Positions 26,222 through 39,530 are shown, counted from the stretch's first letter. The stretch: 64,000 nt of DNA from Athripsodes cinereus (GCA_947579605.1 OX388307.1:8223237-8287236), one strand, 5' to 3'. Numbers and translations are program-made. The notes: generated by a model not told the origin, from the sequence alone.

Positions 26222-27334
26222 CTACAGGGACAAAAACCTTCTTATTATCCTGGTGGACGATAGAAGTACGGCCTTCTGCATGCTGTATTTGAGCCTGTCA
26301 TCTACTCCCAGTTTTCTGAGATTGTTCGACAGACTCTTAGGTATTAAACCATTCACAGACAACACTATAGGCACGATGATTGTGGTAGGTGTTCTCCACA
26401 TATCTTTGATTTCGTGAGCAAGATCAAGATATTTTATTATCTTATCTTGCTCAGCTTTATTTAAATTTTCATCGTGCGGTATAGTGATGTCTATGATGTA
26501 TGTTTTACGGCATCTGCGATCAACCAACACAATATCTGGTCGATTAGCTAGAATAGTTCGATCAGTTTGTATTGGTCGATCCCAGTAGAGTTTAGTGTCA
26601 CTGTTTTCAAGTACCGATACTGGACAATAATTATAGTATGGTAATTTTGATTCCGGTTCAATTAATTTAAATTTCAAAGCTAAATTTTGATGTAACATTT
26701 TTGCTACTTGATCATGTCTTTTCAAATAGTCTGTTCCGGAAAGAAGAGAACATCCAGACAAAATATGTCTTAATGTCTCTCCCTCCCGATAACAGGCTCT
26801 GCATCTATCCGAAATATTTTGTTTCATTATAAATTTAGAATAATTGTTTGTGACTATTACTTGGTCTTGAATGGCACAAACAAATCCTTCGGTTTCGCCA
26901 AAAAGATCTCCAAATCTCAACCAATGGACCGAATCCACAGTATCAACATTCTGAGATGTTAACACTTCATAGAATCGACCATGGATAGACTTGGATTTCC
27001 ATGTGTCCATTCTATCATCATTATTCAATATCGGTAGTGAGACACTTGAGTTCGACAAACACAACGGTGAATAACCCTGATCACAAGATATTATATCATC
27101 ATACCCATCTTTGTTCCTAGAATTTTGAAAAAAAGTTTTTAAAGATTGAATTTCCTGATTGTGTAAATTTTTAATATTCAATAAGCCCCTTCCTCCCAAT
27201 TTCCTTGGGAGGTAGAGTCTCATTATAGATGATCTTGGATGATGTATACGATACCTTGTCATCATGGTTCTGAACTTTCTGTCGATGACATCCAGCTCCG
27301 TCTGGTTCCATTTGAGTATCCCAAATGTATACAA
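26222..27334 (-). CDS. R2-type retrotransposon protein, C-terminal part (5'-truncated)
   Basis: Continuous frame of 370 codons. Residues 1-55 (TFGILKWNQTELDVIDRK, then YLPRKLGGRGLL) match the region after the reverse transcriptase fingers and palm in R2-like, RLE-type LINEs. Residues 178-195 form a CCHC knuckle (C-x2-C-x8-H-x4-C). Residues 265-302 hold the restriction-like endonuclease core: RPD at 265-267, D282 in IIDITIP, and the K/E-rich helix ending KIIKY. The enzyme would nick target DNA and prime reverse transcription there. The reverse transcriptase core and N-terminal DNA-binding fingers are absent, so this is a 5'-truncated insertion. The first Met is not a natural start, and upstream on the minus strand only ATA/TAA repeats follow. 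An unbroken frame over 1.1 kb suggests a recent insertion. Confidence in the R2-type (RLE) class is high; the clade within it is less sure. Confidence 0.88.
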   Translation of the reverse strand: MYTFGILKWNQTELDVIDRKFRTMMTRYRIHHPRSSIMRLYLPRKLGGRGLLNIKNLHNQEIQSLKTFFQNSRNKDGYDDIISCDQGYSPLCLSNSSVSLPILNNDDRMDTWKSKSIHGRFYEVLTSQNVDTVDSVHWLRFGDLFGETEGFVCAIQDQVIVTNNYSKFIMKQNISDRCRACYREGETLRHILSGCSLLSGTDYLKRHDQVAKMLHQNLALKFKLIEPESKLPYYNYCPVSVLENSDTKLYWDRPIQTDRTILANRPDIVLVDRRCRKTYIIDITIPHDENLNKAEQDKIIKYLDLAHEIKDMWRTPTTIIVPIVLSVNGLIPKSLSNNLRKLGVDDRLKYSMQKAVLLSSTRIIRRFLSL

Positions 27335-29529
27335 TAATAAAGGAATTGCTTATAATAATAATAATAATTATTAGTATTATTATTATAAGCATATTCATTT
27401 GTATTAATTTAGATAAGATACCATTAAACAAGACTCGATTTGAATATGTTCTCCTTTGTGAAATTTATATCCTATTGCTTGGACAATTTATAAAAGGTAC
27501 CATACTATCACGACATCTCTACAAACTAGACTTCTAGAAAACTAAAAAGTGAAGTTGAAGACCGCAAAAAGCTTCTGAATAATAGCAGAAATGTCAAGAA
27601 GGGGGGATGAGAAAACAGTCACAAGATAAGTTAAGAATGCAGAAATCTACAACAGCTACAATTTTAATATCTTCTGAATACCTCATATTAAGTAAATAGA
27701 GAGAAAAAAGTTGCAAAGGAGGTATGCATTCTAATAATATAGTATATGTTTTATTAATGGAAAGAAAGTAAATTGAATACAAGATTAAGCTGCTGAGTTT
27801 ACGTTATTATTGAAACCGTTCGCCCGAAATAATAAAATGAAAATACCGCACAATTTCAAAGTCGAACGAACACAATCCACTACATTATTATCAATATCAG
27901 ACAGTACCAACAACAAGTTTTATACGAAAAAGTACGAAGACTATTGAAATGTAAAGGGATAAAAACAAATAAAGTCAAAAATAGATTATGTCACTACAAA
28001 AGAAGAAGTATATATTTCTTTATAATATTTTTTTATCATAATATATCTACCATAGCTGTAATAAAAATGTATAAAAAAAGAGTTGTATGTAAAAAGTAAA
28101 GCCAATCATGTTATTAGATGATGTTAAATACAACACTATAAAAATATAGGTACTACTTAGTTGTTTTTCTAATTGTTACATTTTAAATTTGTTAAGAGAA
28201 CAGTAAAAAAAGTGTTTCAAAGACAAATGCTAGATGGTTGAATGATAAAGAAGGAAGTGGATAAGAAGTAAAAGAGGAGACCTATGTACAAACATTACCA
28301 CCAAATATAAATACATTTTATTGTTCCAACACAAAATGCAGTTAGCAAAAATTTTGACGTGAAACATTTTGTACCGATCCTCAATATGTAGGTATAGAAA
28401 TATACACTTTTGGATAAACGAATTTATTTCCATGGTACAGGATTTGTCCATAGACAATTTAAGTTTTTTCCTCAACAGATTGAATCAAGGGGGTTGCCAG
28501 ATAGGAAATTTAAATCGAATTGGTTTGTAGGTTTTTGTTGGGGAGTGGTAAAATAAATTATTGTTTTCGTTAGAAAGCATGAGGCTTACTAAAAGATAGC
28601 CCGAAGTGACAAATTTTCAAATGTTATTTATCAAGTCGTTATAATTTTTTTTATCAGAAAATAACATGATATTTATATAACTTCGAAATCTTCTTTTCTT
28701 AACAAATAACATCCTTTTGAAAACAAAATATAAAAATTCAATTACTAAAATCGTAAAGAATGTTGAAAAGCTGGTTAAATTAATTACAAGTTTTACAACA
28801 TTACAACTTTTTTATACACGATACTCCAAAAATTCGATTTCATCAATAGAAAATCATACTTTCTTATCACAGTATCTCTCACAATCCTAATGGTTAAAAT
28901 ATACGAACATGTGATTCCATTTATTGAACACAATTATTCCAATTCAGCTAGTAATGATTTAAAATTTAACTCTTATAATATCAAACAAATAAAATAGAAC
29001 CCTCGAACCATGACCTTTTTCTTATGAGGCCTTATTTAGTTAGGGCTTTTTCACTTTTAGTATAGGATGCAAACTTTAATACTTACACATATTTCAATAT
29101 GGAGACATGAACCAAAGACAATAAATTACATTGTTGGTAGACATTGCAATGCGCATAAAGAAATGAAAGAGGGAAGACTAAAATAAATACCTACCACGTA
29201 ATAAAAAGATCAAAGAACGTACCTACTACTGCTACTATTTTATAGTATTAAGTGAAATATATTTCTTCCGATCTGCATTTATGCTGAATTAAGTTTTCTT
29301 TTTACTCGTGCCCACAAAAAAAAACTTCGTACACATTCGCACTTTGAAAAATGTTATTTATCGAATGTTGATATCCAAAATACATAAATAACATATTTTA
29401 TTTTCTAGAAATTTTGTAAACAAAATCTATACCTAATCTAGGAGATAAATCTTGTTAGATCTTAATTGACTATTTTTAGGTAAGATTTAAGAAAAAAAAA
29501 ACATATTGATAATCTATACTGTAAAATTT
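27335..29529. other. AT-rich intergenic DNA
   Basis: Begins with a palindromic ATA/TAT run (27343-27391) at the truncated 5' edge of the R2-type element. No gene seen beyond it. Confidence 0.5.
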
Positions 29530-29590
29530 ATGCATTCAGAGTTTTTATTTAGCGGCACGGAGAATCACTGTCTCTATACCATCAAAGTTT
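29530..29590 (+). repeat. SINE fragment
   Basis: GCATTCAGAGTTTTTATTTA and GCGGCACGGAGAATCACTG resemble the mid-body of the (TAG)n-tailed SINE. Short and uncertain. Confidence 0.35.
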
Positions 29591-29619
29591 TTTTCATAAA
29601 CGAGGTAACCAGGGGATTT

Positions 29620-29710
29620 GTACTACTAATACTATACCATCACGGTATAACCCATAAGTGGGGTAGCTAGCAGAACAGCCGCACGTAATAAACATACAAG
29701 CTGATGATTA
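29620..29710 (-). repeat. (TAG)n-tailed SINE, 3' part
   Basis: Reverse orientation: ACTATACCATCACGGTATAA, GTGGGGTAGCTAGCAGAACA and ACGTAATAAACATACAAGCT. It covers only the 3' half and faces the fragment just upstream. Confidence 0.7.
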
Positions 29711-32700
29711 AAAAACTTGATTAAAACAAGATGATTAGTATTAAACATTTGATTTGTTATAGTTCTCTTTTTCCAGATAAAAAAAATATACCTTTATTTT
29801 CCCAGTAATAATATCTAGGTAAGAAAAGGAGAACAATAGAAGTGGAGTGGGTATATAAAAAGAAACTAATAGAATCCCAATCATGACAGCAATCTTAAAC
29901 ACAACATTCCTTGAGAAAGCAAAAACCCAATTCTATCAGTGAGTGAACATAAGTAGATAGATATTATTAGTATTGTATCGGTCCGTATCAATTACATAAA
30001 GCGAGATGATTGCCAGAATAGAATACAATAATGGTGTATTCTGGGTAAATTGGTCAAATCAAAAACTTTCTATTTTTCTGTTATACTTATATCATTTACA
30101 CTTTTGTCATTAAAACATATTATGTAATACGTTCTCCTTCACTCTCCAAGTAATAATTGTACATTATGTTCTAATCAACAAGCAATTAGAAATGCACCTA
30201 CTTAATTGTATTAAAGGTAATTTGGCTTTTGAACGTCCATTCTGTTTACTTAAAAATTGTCTATTTGATATTTTTCTTATTTTTACGAATTTCTTTATAA
30301 CTAATTATGATTTTTATGTGTAAACTGTAATGAAAATTCAATAAAACACGTGCAATTTGAAAACAAGGAACTGATATGAATTAAACTGATATGATACTAT
30401 TAAAATAAAAATTCACATAAAATTACGTAGGACATTAATTTAAGTCTACCATTTTTAATAATTTTTCAAGTATATTTTTTTTTAGTAAATACGTATTTTA
30501 AGACATTGCCGAACTAATTATATGAGAGCGCACATATTTGTCTTTCATAAGAAAATTTACATTAAAAGTAACAAGTATAAAATCGATTCAAATATGCAGT
30601 CATGCAATTCTTTTAAACAGACACATCGCATACCCGAACCATCATTCGATCATGTATTATATATATGTAGTATATAGTACGTATCAAATGATACGATACA
30701 AAAGTTCTCATAGAATTGATAATATGATATCGAACGTTTTCGATTTCTTTTATGGCGGGAGTAGTTCTTTTTAAATTAAGAATCGAATTCCATAGACCCA
30801 AACGGGAGCATTAGAGGAGCCAATCACGTCGTACGGCGAAGTATATCCATAGATGAAAAAAAAAAATACGTGGCGGCTAAACGATAAGTAGTTTCACGTA
30901 TAGCACGTAGGCATTTTATTTTCTATTCACCCTTTAACTTTTATTTTACGTGTATGTCATATTGTTGTTGTTATTATTGCAAGCTGATGTTTGTTTTCCT
31001 GTCAAATGTTTGAAATTAAGAAGAAAAAGAGTACCGACGTAACAATTGAAAAATACATTCTAATTGTTGTAGTGTTAGGTACTTTGCAGTTAAATCAATT
31101 TTCAACATCTTACTTCTGCATCAGGATAAAAATTCCTTTTAATATTTTAAATTAGTCCTAAGTATATAGCCAAACAATTTTGTATACAGAATAAATTACA
31201 TGAAGTGCCCTACTCGATTCAAAATTTAGTTATCTGTGTATTAAAATTATTCTGATGAAACAAAACAAAAAAACACTGTCTTTCTTTCAATATTTGTATA
31301 ATATATGTATTACAATTTAAATTAATTAATAGTTATTACTATTCACGTAGGAGATAAACATTACTTTAAAGTTAATGAAAATTATAAATTTGCCTTTGTG
31401 AGTTTGTTCAAGTAAATGTGTTCAATCGAAAGATCCCAAGTTCAAATTTTTCCATTGAGGACCTACAATGTCTTCGTGAAACAAGAATATTGCTCATTGT
31501 GAAATTTTCTGAGGTATATTCGCATTTACTTGAAACCCAGATTCACCTTTTTATTAAAAATAGTAAGTATGTACGAACAAAAAAATAATTTGATTTCGAA
31601 AGGTAAGCATTAAAAAAACACTTATATTCATAATAAATTACTACGATATATATAGAAAACATATTAGCATTTCCCGTTGTCACTCTATGTAAGAAGGGTA
31701 AACGTGGTAGTACATAGTAATGTTATTTTACCACACATTATGACGAATGATATTATTATTTAGTCTAGTAAGTGTTTAAATGCTTATATTAATAGTACAA
31801 ATACAAATTGATATATTAAAATGTTGTATAAATTGATTGCGCTATTAGCTGGATGAATGTGGTGAGGATGTGTTTGAAACGGTGCCAGATGAGAACATGG
31901 AAATGATATTAGATCGATGACACATCACACATCATTATTTAATGTAAACAATTTCACTTCTTTTATATAAAAAATCATAACATCCGGAAAAGAAATTCAT
32001 TCTACTCAATCACTATTTGAATAAGAAAATTCAGAATATTTATACTGTTAGTTTAATATTGTCAACAGAGAATGAATGACCAGGAAAATATGAAGACTGT
32101 AAAAATGGTCGGATGAACTATATTTGTACATCACATGTAACCTCACTTGTTAGAGGTGTTGAAATATAAAGATGATGGTGATAATAGTCAGTCATAACTA
32201 CTTTTTTTCATATGGCAAAAATACAGTGGGCATCTATAGTAGAATTTTTCGGCAAACAAGTAGTTCGCGAGGATTACATAACCTTTTATCATTATTTTTA
32301 TAAGAAAATAATGTAGCATTTCCACTGGCGTCAAATATTTGAAAATTGTCATGTTTCATACATTGGCGACGAGATTCATTAAAAACCGTAAACTTGTATT
32401 AAACATTAAACATAATTATAATAGAATTAGATTTTAAATTTCCTCCTGGTTCTAATTTCAAGGATTTCCATTAACTGCTTGGGTGGTAAAGCAAAAAATA
32501 TATTTAATAACAATAAAACAACATTTTAAATAATATCCTGCCGACTTTTACAAATGTGACATGTTGGTATGATTTAGCAAAAACAGAGGATGAAGAGAGG
32601 TCGTTAGCACAACATGTAGTCAATCTTCCGTAAAAGAATGTGCTGTCAACAACAGCGCTTAGGAAATAATAAAAAAAATAACATTATAATTTACTGTATG

Positions 32701-33719
32701 TATGAATAAATTATTATTTTAAATGTGATGAACACACGGAGACGAGTGATATCACACTTGAGAATTTTTATTTTTTGACTAGCGTTAATAACTCGATGCA
32801 AGTTTTAACTGAAATTACTATTTTGATCCATTCACTGGTTTGGTATACAAAAATGTCAAAGTAAAAATTAATAAAACATAGTTTAATTCTACAAAGTGAT
32901 TTATTTGAAAGATACCTCTTTTGTATTCTGAGATATTGTCAATCAAAAGCCTGGCAAAACTGGTGATTGGTCAAGCAAACCATAAGAATAAAAAGAAGAT
33001 AATTTGGAATTAAAGAAACACAGTTGATTAATTAGAATACTTTCCCTCACTTAAAATCTAGGAGACGGTTTAGGTATTACTGAATCCAATTCATATTTTA
33101 ATTAATATGATATGAAATCACATTAAACTCGATACATTTTAACTATTAAAAAATAATAAAACTTGATTTAAAAAAAAATGTGAAAAATAATTGATTGTTT
33201 CTGTAAATATTTCAAAATACATCTATTAAAACATACAAACATTTCAAAATATATGAAAAGTCATTTTGAGGAAAATATATAACGAAATCAACGCCCTCGT
33301 CGATGATGTTTTAAAAGTAAGTTTGAAACAATGATTGGGTGATTTATCTGTGTCAACATTTTTTATTAGAATATCTTCGTAAACGGAAATTACATTTTTT
33401 GTAGTATTTTCATCGCACAAGAGAAGAGTATTTATTATATGAGCTATATAACATAATATAGTAAGGTATATTTGATTGCGATATGAGAAGAGGCAAAATA
33501 TTGATTCCGAATATTGGTTTTGATATTATAAGCTCAAATGTATTGCAAACACATGAGAATAATATTTATTAGTTTTATGTAAAGATCGATCGAATGAAAC
33601 AATGAGAATGAGGTGAAAATAATATGTTTCTATATGTGTTACCTTTACATAGTTGGATTGACTGTCTCTATATGATAAGATTTTATCATATCATATTTTC
33701 TTACAAGTATCGAGCGGAC
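29711..33719. other. AT-rich intergenic DNA
   Basis: Four kilobases without a recognised gene or copy of the main repeat families. Confidence 0.5.
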
Positions 33720-33880
33720 TATAAATAAAATAATCTTTATTGTACATTTAAGTAGTACAAATGGCGGGTTTATTGCCTGCAGGCAATATCTGACAACCAA
33801 CCAGTTATGTGATACAGAACAGAACCAACAATACTTATGTGATACAGAACACAAAGCAAACATACATACATTCACATATA
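33720..33880 (-). mobile_element. LINE 3' end (non-coding)
   Basis: On the minus strand this reads toward GCCTGCAGGCAATAAACCCG, then TGTACAATAAAGATTATTTT and an ATTTTATTT tail, the layout of an insect LINE 3' untranslated region with a hairpin (TTGCCTGCAGGCAA). TATGTGATACAGAACA occurs twice (about 33807 and 33836). No coding sequence accompanies it. Confidence 0.5.
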
Positions 33881-34984
33881 GACAAAAAGTTCACAATACA
33901 CAAAAACAAGATGCAAAGGGAAGGGAAAAAAGAAAAGAAAGGGGTCAAAGCTCAAGATGGGTCATTTAAAGCTAGATAATGATGCTTAAGTCTACTCCCG
34001 AAGATGGAAATAGTTGGAGCAAGTTTGACCAACAATGTCTGACAACTGACTATCTGGATGTAATGTATGTACTGAGTACTCGTATGGTAGGTATATAAAG
34101 ATTGAATTTTTCGTGACATAAAGAAAAAAGACAAAGGATTGATGGCATATCTCATAGCAAAGTTTAAAATATTAGCATTATATACACGAGATGTTTAATG
34201 AATAACTGACTTGATTGGAAATAATAAAGCATAAGAAAATAATAAGTATATTTCCAGGGACTCCAGGGAAAAGCGGGTAAAATGCTTCTGAAAAGTTGAT
34301 TTAAAATTTAATTGGTAATTATTACTACGCAAATCAAAACTAGAAAGTATTTCAAGAAAGGCCTCAAAATATAAAAACAAAGAAATTTTTATTAGGATCA
34401 AAATATTCACAAAAACTACTTGTTTTAATGTAATGTAATGCTTCGTATAGTTTAATAGAGTAGATAATATAACGACATCAAATACATTATTATTAGCTAT
34501 ATAAAAAATCATATCACGTTTTTTGCTGAACGTTTAAGCATGTTAATAAAATAGTTTAGTACCCTTTGATGGCTTACTAAACGGCATGAATTTCAGAATT
34601 TTTAGAGACGATATTGATGTCTTTTTTGGTGCCATGTCATTCTGTACCATTTTATGTAATCATTATCATATTTTTTATGTTATTTTACGTTGTAAATAGA
34701 GAATTGTTACCAAGATTGTGCAATATAACATAGGAACTTTTTGTCTTACTTAACTATAGTAATTCACTGTATATTTTTTGATATATGAAATACTTTTTTT
34801 AGCAACAGTATTTGTGTTTAATGGAGCATCGAATTGAACAACAAGCCTGAAACTCACGTTTTATTTTCGAAAACATATTGAATAGGTAGCTAGTACTGTT
34901 TCTACGAGTACAAATTATTGTGAAATTTCACACAAAAAAAATGATATGTTTTGTTGTGATTCATACTACTTTTTAACAAACAGC
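33881..34984. other. AT-rich intergenic DNA
   Basis: A 105-codon minus frame (34195-34512) has no recognisable motif and low-complexity composition. No gene is supported. Confidence 0.5.
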
Positions 34985-35085
34985 CAAAAACAAGCAGAAG
35001 TGTTAGAAGGCTAGATGGTCAGAAGATGTAAGGAAGATCGCAGGAGTAGGTACATCGGGGTTTAAGAAAGAAACGAGTGAAAGAT
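34985..35085 (+). pseudogene. Non-LTR retrotransposon ORF2, C-terminal remnant
   Basis: One frame reads KARWSEDVRKIAGVGTSGFK, matching the 'RPR-RW-DDI-KVAG-W' segment near the C terminus of many LINE ORF2 proteins. A stop codon (35004-35006) lies just upstream. Only about 30 codons can be aligned by eye. Confidence 0.45.
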
Positions 35086-35619
35086 GAAAAAAAAACTTAT
35101 TTTACTGACAGTTATAAAATAACAATGCCTTATAACATTTATAAACGTCTTGAATTTCGGAAACTGAACTAATGGAAAGCTGCTAACTTGATTCCATTTT
35201 AATAATATTGTCAACATTTCAGTTTTAATGACAACGCCCATCATATATCATATCAAATTATAATATGAACGTACAATACGGTGCCTACCTTGTTCCGTAC
35301 TTAAAGTAAGAATTGAAGTTGGTTTTTCAAAAAGCAACCAGCCTACATATAATATAATGTGATAATAATATCATAGTCTCTTATGATACACAAGTTCAGG
35401 GGTTGTTATGTAACATAAATTTTGTATCTGGATGCTTTCTGCTTAACTGTGTTCAATTATGTCTCCTCATACAAGGAAAAGTAGTAATTAGTACCCGCGT
35501 TGGTGCATAGGAGAGGGCTGCCCCGGGAGGGAACAATGAATAATGACAACACGCCAAATTATGGGGCAAAAAGAGCATTTTGGTTGATATTATAATAGTT
35601 GTACGTGTAACAAGCACTC
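35086..35619. other. AT-rich intergenic DNA
   Basis: A short GC-richer patch (GGGCTGCCCCGGGAGGG at about 35515) is unexplained. No gene seen. Confidence 0.45.
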
Positions 35620-35869
35620 TTAAGGTGGACACACACTACAGAAACTTCATATGTCGATCCAAAATTAATTATATCATAATAATTATGTTGAGTCCATGGT
35701 AGATCAGTAGAGTAAGCTGGATTTTAGGCGACACGTCGAAAAGTCGACGAGCTCTTTAGACTCGTTCATTTATAAATTGTTTATTTAATTAAAGCGACAT
35801 TTTAATGTACCACTTTGGTTTGGGTGATATAAAGTCGTCATGTGTGCTTGAAGTGTATGTCCACCTTAA
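35620..35869. mobile_element. TTAA-flanked MITE (piggyBac-like)
   Basis: The ends GGTGGACACACACT and its inverted partner (13 of 14 match) face each other at 35624-35637 and 35852-35865, and each is flanked outside by TTAA (35620-35623 and 35866-35869). TTAA duplication is the hallmark of piggyBac insertions. The 242-bp body has no coding capacity. TTAA is common in AT-rich DNA, so the piggyBac link is inferred. Confidence 0.65.
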
Positions 35870-35947
35870 GATATAGGTACTATGTTAACTTGAATATCAA
35901 AAAAATTGTAAGAGGTCTCAATTTTACTAAGCATTCAATTTTTATTA

Positions 35948-36160
35948 TACCATGGAGCACCCGGCAAAGAACTGGTCTCCCACTTTTTTCTGAAAGCTTT
36001 CGAGTGTCCTGGAAAAGGAATATTCAGCGATGAGGTTTGCCACCTATCTTGAATGTCATTTTTTTGACACGGGGAGGACAGCAAGCGTGATTATAACATG
36101 CAGCTGGTCTGCTGGCTATCCTATTTGTGAGATATTATTTCTTTATGGTACAGTAGTAGC
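35948..36160 (+). repeat. (TAG)n-tailed SINE, full-length with deletion
   Basis: Head CCATGGAGCACCCGGCAAAG and CTTTCGAGTGTCCTGG are joined almost directly to CAGCGATGAGGTTTGCCACC, so about 40 bp of the middle are deleted. It ends in an imperfect TAG tail. Confidence 0.8.
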
Positions 36161-36813
36161 AGTATTATATAAATTTGTCTAATTGTATAGAGATTTTTCA
36201 TAAAATATCCATTTTTCCTAATAAATTTAATATTACCTCTTTATAATTCATGAAGCTGTAAAAAAATGTTTACTTTAAGCTATTATTAATACTTGAAAAG
36301 TAAATTTATGGGACAACAAAAATAATGTAAAATACCCATTTTCGAGGAACCATTTTTATTGAAAATTTAATAAAAGAATCGCACACTTCTATCCTTTCGT
36401 TGATATATAAAATTGACTATATATTTTATATCATTCTTTCCATAAAATAATAATAATAATATATTGCTTTATGCCCAGGTGCCGAAACATTTCATTTTAT
36501 TAAAAAAATAAAGAGATTTTCTCTATATAATATATGCCAAGTATCAATAAATTCATGATTTCTAAGTAAAATAAATCAGAAAAAGAATCGCAAGGGAGTG
36601 TTGAGACTAATGACAGACCGAAATTTATTATATTTGGGAAAATTACGTTTAGAATCGAATTTCGGTTACGGTTACAGCATCCATGATTTACGATGTTCAA
36701 ATATTTGTAGATGAATATTTACAGACGATATAATGCAATTCACAAAACTAGAAAACACTTTTCCTGACGTAGAAGTGACTTTTGGTAGAAGCTACCAATC
36801 ATAAAATTCCTAT
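36161..36813. other. AT-rich intergenic DNA
   Basis: An (AAT)n run lies at about 36449-36462. No gene seen. Confidence 0.5.
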
Positions 36814-37056
36814 AATACATAACTACTACTATAGTATCACGGCATATCCCACAAGTGGGGAAGCCAGCATATAATAAACACGCAAGCTGTCCTCTTCGTG
36901 TCAATTGAAAATCAATACATTTAGGATGGATGGCAAACCTCATCGCTGAATTTAAGATGTAAAATATTTTCTTCGAACAGGTCTGCCTTTTACAGGTCAA
37001 CTTACGGAGAAGAGTGGGAGACCAATTCATTACCGGGTGCTCCACGGAATACATAA
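36814..37056 (-). repeat. (TAG)n-tailed SINE with 9-bp target duplication
   Basis: Full-length minus-strand copy (36823-37047) from TAG-type repeats through GGCATATCCCACAAGTGGGG to the head TACCGGGTGCTCCACGG. The 9-bp direct repeat AATACATAA flanks it exactly (36814-36822 and 37048-37056), confirming both ends of the element. Confidence 0.88.
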
Positions 37057-39530
37057 GTTCCGTGAATAATTTAATAAATTGCCAGTATATTTCGGATACA
37101 GTGTGGACCGAAAATGAAATTTGTAAATAACGAAACACGGTTTTGGTTAAAGATCCATTTTCGGAAGACACTAGTCGGGATGTTGAGTTCAATAATATAT
37201 CTAAAGCAAGTCGTAAAAGTCCGCAGTTGATGGATTTATTAAGTTTGAAATACTTTTAAAGATTTTTAATGGTGAGGTGTTAGTTTGTTATCGGGCAGCC
37301 AATTGTCACAATTTGTCTATTAATTTTACAGTGTGTTTGTTGATGTAGGGTATTGAATCGAATTCCACATTTTTTGTCTGGACAGACAAAATGCTTCTGA
37401 GGTGTTAAAAGAATATCCAATGCGATAAATTTTCTAGATATTATATCATATGATTTATTCTTGAATCTCCAAGACATTGACCCTTACTTTTAACTCAAAA
37501 GATAGTTGTTTGTTATAAATATATATTTTATTTTTATTGGTGTATATTCAGTAACAATCATATTGTTGATAGATTTTGAACAAACTCAATAGTTTTACGG
37601 AACATGATCTTTTTTTATAAAATTAATAAATCAGCTATAAAAGTGATATAAAAAAATATATTACATACAGTCAAATTACTAAGTTAACATAACACATTAA
37701 AAAAACGACGCATTTTTGAATAATTTCATTTCGTAGATTTTCAAAAATTAAAGTAATACAGTAGCTCAGACAAATGACAGTAAATAGAACAAACATTATG
37801 TATATAAAAATACGAGTAGAACACGAAAAATAAGTATTTATACAGTATAAAAAAATATCATTTTCAATATAAACGACGAAATAAAAGGTTTATACGATGA
37901 ATGAAGAAGATGGCAAATTGTCTCGAGTAGAAACAGTAAATAATAAAAGTCCATTAATTTCTCTTTAGTAGACGCCAGGCGATCAACTCAATTTGCCCAA
38001 TGAGTATTCTAGTTATGACATATTGTTTATGGACTCATAAAACATTCTACTACTACATAATACACTATCAACTAAATAACAAAGATGCTATTATATTGAA
38101 TTACAACTACTTAGATCTTTCACATTGGAGTTAAAGGAGCAATGAATCAAGTCAAAAAAATATACAACGATTTGGTATGTGAATCTACTGCCTTGGAGGG
38201 TCCCAGAGCCTGAAAAAAGAAACGAATTTCCTATAGGTTAACTCAGAGGAACTGACCATTAAAACAATTCCACAAATTATGATGTTGTGTACGATGGGGA
38301 CATATCGGAGAGTTTAGATTCTCGAGAAGTGTAGAAATGACTTACTGTAAATTTGTGCAACCAATAGCCCAGATAAACAAACAGACAAAGGCAATACTTA
38401 TTATAAAAACAGTACTTAATTGACTTTTTATAATTTGTTGTTTGAGGTGAGTCTGGTTTACTGGACTTGCATTGGTTAGTTTTTACCCTTATGTTTGTTT
38501 TTTTTGTATAATTTTATTTGAACGTGCATGATGTAGATACGCTTAATTGGGGGGTTGGCCAGACCGGATCAATGTGTCTTTTATTTTTTCTTATTTTATG
38601 AATGTTTTGTCAACTCACTGTGTGTGTCTCTGTAGAATAAATAAAGAAATAAATTTCGAAATTTCACATAATGTACATCTTTCATATATTTTCTACGATT
38701 GTCTTAATACAAAAAATGGCTACATTTTTTAAAATGAATAAATTGACTTAACCTCTTTTCATTGTGATTCCTCTTTACAAGAAGACATAAACTAGATTAA
38801 AATGCAATTTGTAGGACGATTATTTTCTGAGACGCGAGTTTTTATATTAAACAACGGATTATTTACGAGATGTTTCGCATAAATAATATGCCCGAAATAA
38901 TTTCGTTTATTTATCTTTATCGTGAATAATGGCGATATTAAAATAATTTCAACATTCAAAAGTCATACTAAATAATACGATTTGCTTAGATAAATTTGCT
39001 AGAAGTATTAAAAAACAACAAAAGGCGAGAAATTCAATATATTGTTTATGTTATATGAGAATAAAAAAAAGATATAAAAAAATCGTGTTGTAGATTGTAA
39101 AATAAATGGTATACGTATAAAACTATAAACTAGTGCATTGAACACAAGATTAGGGACAATTCAGGACAAGTCAGAGCCAAATGAGTCACCTCTTGTCATA
39201 ACGTTCTGATGTCTGCCATTTTCTCAGGAATGATGTATTGTTAAAAATATTTGCTTAGGCCGTCAAAGTATCTCGTGGGCGATAGAACAGTAGGTACCTA
39301 TTATTTTTTTTATCAAACTATCATTGGAAATTCTCAAAATGTGACATAGCCAGAAAATCACATCTCAAACAACATTACAACTTTGGTTTGAATGAGCAGA
39401 TAAATAAGATATCCTGAGATATTCGGGTGGAGATGATTCTCTCTTCAATCTCAAATAAAAAAGATTTTTGCTGAGTGCGTTCGTTGGCAGCGGCTCTTCT
39501 AAAAACGAGGTTACATAATAAAATGTTTCG
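37057..39530. other. AT-rich intergenic DNA
   Basis: No gene recognised. A 65-codon minus frame at 37280-37477 has four cysteines and several histidines but no known zinc-finger spacing. Confidence 0.45.

Noticed and set aside
34195..34512. 105-codon minus-strand open frame as a gene
   Set aside because: Rich in F, L, I, N and K as expected from AT-rich DNA, with no recognisable domain.
37280..37477. Possible zinc-finger gene from Cys and His residues
   Set aside because: Spacing does not fit a known finger and the frame is short.
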